NCBI GenBank assembly: GCA_030149245.1 | Contig: JASBRX010000011.1 | Coordinates: forward strand, 62,001-126,000 | Length of the DNA stretch: 64,000 nt | Source: Sphingomonas bacterium | Lineage (GTDB): Bacteria; Pseudomonadota; Alphaproteobacteria; Sphingomonadales; Sphingomonadaceae | Direction: 5' to 3' | Program-made: the position numbers and the translations under genes | Notes under the pieces: model-generated | Seen by the model: the letters and a program-made list of their open reading frames with translations, nothing else | Told to the model about the DNA's origin: nothing | Database searches by the model: none | Shown here: one piece after another, positions 62,971 to 64,000 of the stretch | How the letters are laid out: the number at the start of each line of letters is the position of its first letter | Numbering within the stretch: the stretch's first letter is position 1

Positions 62971-64000
62971 ATGCCCATCACCCGCCCGGTTCGCCGTGCC
63001 GCTTCCATGCTGGCAATCAGCGTCATGCTGGGCGGGTGCGCGGCGACGCGCGACGCTGCGCAGGCGCCAGCGCAGCCGGAAGTGGTGGCGCGAAGCAAGC
63101 CAATCCTGACCGTCGGGGGCCAGCGGTTCAAGGATCTCAACGCATCGGGCACGCTCGACGCTTACGAGGATTGGCGGCTCACCCCCGAGTTGCGCGCCCG
63201 CGATCTCGTCGCGCGCATGACCCTCGCCGAAAAGGCCGGGATGATGCTGATCGCGACGCACAATCCCGATTGCGACGGGTCGGTCACGGCGGATGGCCGC
63301 GCGCTGATCGAGAAGGAGGAGATGAGCCGCTTCATCCTGCGCGCCACCGTCTCGACCCAGCCCGCCGATTGCTCGGTCAAGCTGACCGGATTCCGCCTGC
63401 GCGGCGGCTATCGCCAGACGCCCGACCAGATGGCGCGCTTCACCAATGCGGTGCAGGAATTGCGCGAGGGCACACGCCTCGGCATCCCGGCCTTGTTCAA
63501 GGACAATGCCCGCAACCATGTCGAGGTCAGCCCGACCTTCGGCATCGGTCAGGGCGCAGGTGCTTTCACCGAATTCCCCAAGGAAGCGGGACTCGCCGCC
63601 GCCGCGCTCGGCGCCGCTGCGCCACCGCGCGCCGATGCCGGAGCACCGCCCGCCGGGCTGCGCGGCAACATGGGCGTCATCCGCGATTTCACGCACGTGA
63701 TGGGGCAGGAATGGCGCGCAATCGGGCTGCGCGGCATGTATGGCTATATGGCCGATCTCGGCACCGAACCGCGCTGGTCGCGATTCCACGAGACGTTCAG
63801 CGAGGACGCCGATCTGGTCGGCGATATCGCCGCGTCGCTGGTCGAGGGGCTTCAGGGGCGCAAACAGACAAACGGCTTGGCGCTGTCCCCCGCGACCCAT
63901 GTCAGCATGACGCTGAAGCACTTCCCCGGCGGCGGCCCGCAACAACTCGGGCTCGATGCGCACTATACGTTCGGCAAGGACCAGTTCTACACCGACCCCA
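62971..64000 (+). CDS. GH3 family glycoside hydrolase, truncated by window edge
   Basis: The first ~343 residues are visible. Lipoprotein-type leader with lipobox LGGC (cysteine near 22). GH3 N-terminal domain features: LVARMTLAEKAGMML, LGIPALFKDN, DLGTEPRWSRFHETF and the catalytic-domain phrase KHFPGGG. An unusual insertion (about 90-130, GSVTADGRALIEKEEMSRFILRAT) interrupts the usual order, as in some beta-glucosidase/xylosidase subgroups. Located after manD, so it probably releases glucuronate-bearing or xylose units from oligosaccharides. The nucleophile aspartate and C-terminal domains are beyond the window. Confidence 0.88.
   Translation, partial: MPITRPVRRAASMLAISVMLGGCAATRDAAQAPAQPEVVARSKPILTVGGQRFKDLNASGTLDAYEDWRLTPELRARDLVARMTLAEKAGMMLIATHNPDCDGSVTADGRALIEKEEMSRFILRATVSTQPADCSVKLTGFRLRGGYRQTPDQMARFTNAVQELREGTRLGIPALFKDNARNHVEVSPTFGIGQGAGAFTEFPKEAGLAAAALGAAAPPRADAGAPPAGLRGNMGVIRDFTHVMGQEWRAIGLRGMYGYMADLGTEPRWSRFHETFSEDADLVGDIAASLVEGLQGRKQTNGLALSPATHVSMTLKHFPGGGPQQLGLDAHYTFGKDQFYTDP

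Noticed and set aside
1..64000. tRNA/rRNA genes, CRISPR arrays, prophage or insertion sequences
   Set aside because: No cloverleaf, regularly spaced repeats, transposase, integrase or phage structural proteins were recognised; the repeats seen are single extragenic palindromes.

Overview
This window reads as the chromosome of a GC-rich alphaproteobacterium of the Sphingomonas/Novosphingobium type. The evidence is high GC with strong third-position bias, large TonB-dependent receptors next to polysaccharide lyases, a D-mannonate dehydratase whose active-site residue positions (Y159, D210, H212, E236, E262) match my recollection of the Novosphingobium enzyme, and densely packed operons with ATGA/GTGA overlaps. 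I see no tRNA, rRNA, CRISPR array, prophage or insertion sequence. 43 protein genes are supported; the first (histidine kinase) and last (family 3 glycoside hydrolase) run off the window edges.

Layout. 1-3460 (minus): an HtrA-like protease, a response regulator and a histidine kinase, forming an envelope-stress type cluster. 3546-5219 (minus): an exported TPR protein. 5360-8178 (plus): tyrosine/homogentisate degradation (hppD, hmgA, small Rieske protein) behind a clear promoter and palindromic operator. 8166-12111 (minus): trehalose operon otsB / GH15 / otsA. 12191-23502 (minus): Baeyer-Villiger type monooxygenase, aspartyl protease, S9 peptidase, then tamA-tamB. 23606-26237 (minus): MarR regulator and malate synthase G.

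26341-49695 is a pectin and unsaturated-uronate utilisation island. A LacI regulator (28639-29664) sits among six copies of an operator built on TGACACCGGT. These copies lie before four transcription units: (a) FAH-fold hydratase plus ACS-type MFS transporter; (b) RpiB-family isomerase, kduI, kduD, kdgK, carboxylesterase; (c) TonB receptor, PL1 lyase, ThuA-cupin fusion, PL10 lyase; (d) second TonB receptor, acetyl-esterase-like hydrolase, GH43. A TetR/P450 pair is wedged between units (b) and (c). In outline: receptors import oligomers, lyases and esterases cut them, and KduI or the RpiB-fold enzyme, then KduD and KdgK, convert the unsaturated uronate to KDPG.

49744-55469: a FixJ-type response regulator and its membrane histidine kinase (minus), then a PhoX-like protein and an M19 dipeptidase (plus). 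55615-64000: the glucuronate arm. The minus-strand operon uxaC-uxuB-MFS-sulfatase faces manD-GH3 on the plus strand. UxaC, UxuB and ManD turn glucuronate into 2-keto-3-deoxygluconate, which feeds the same KdgK as the pectin arm. The KDPG aldolase is not in the window. The divergent uxaC/manD promoter lacks the LacI motif, so the two arms seem separately regulated.

Most notable for follow-up: the LacI operator set, the adjacent RpiB-fold and KduI isomerases, the ThuA-cupin fusion, the hydratase of unknown substrate in the regulon, and the HEAT-tailed sulfatase in the glucuronate operon.
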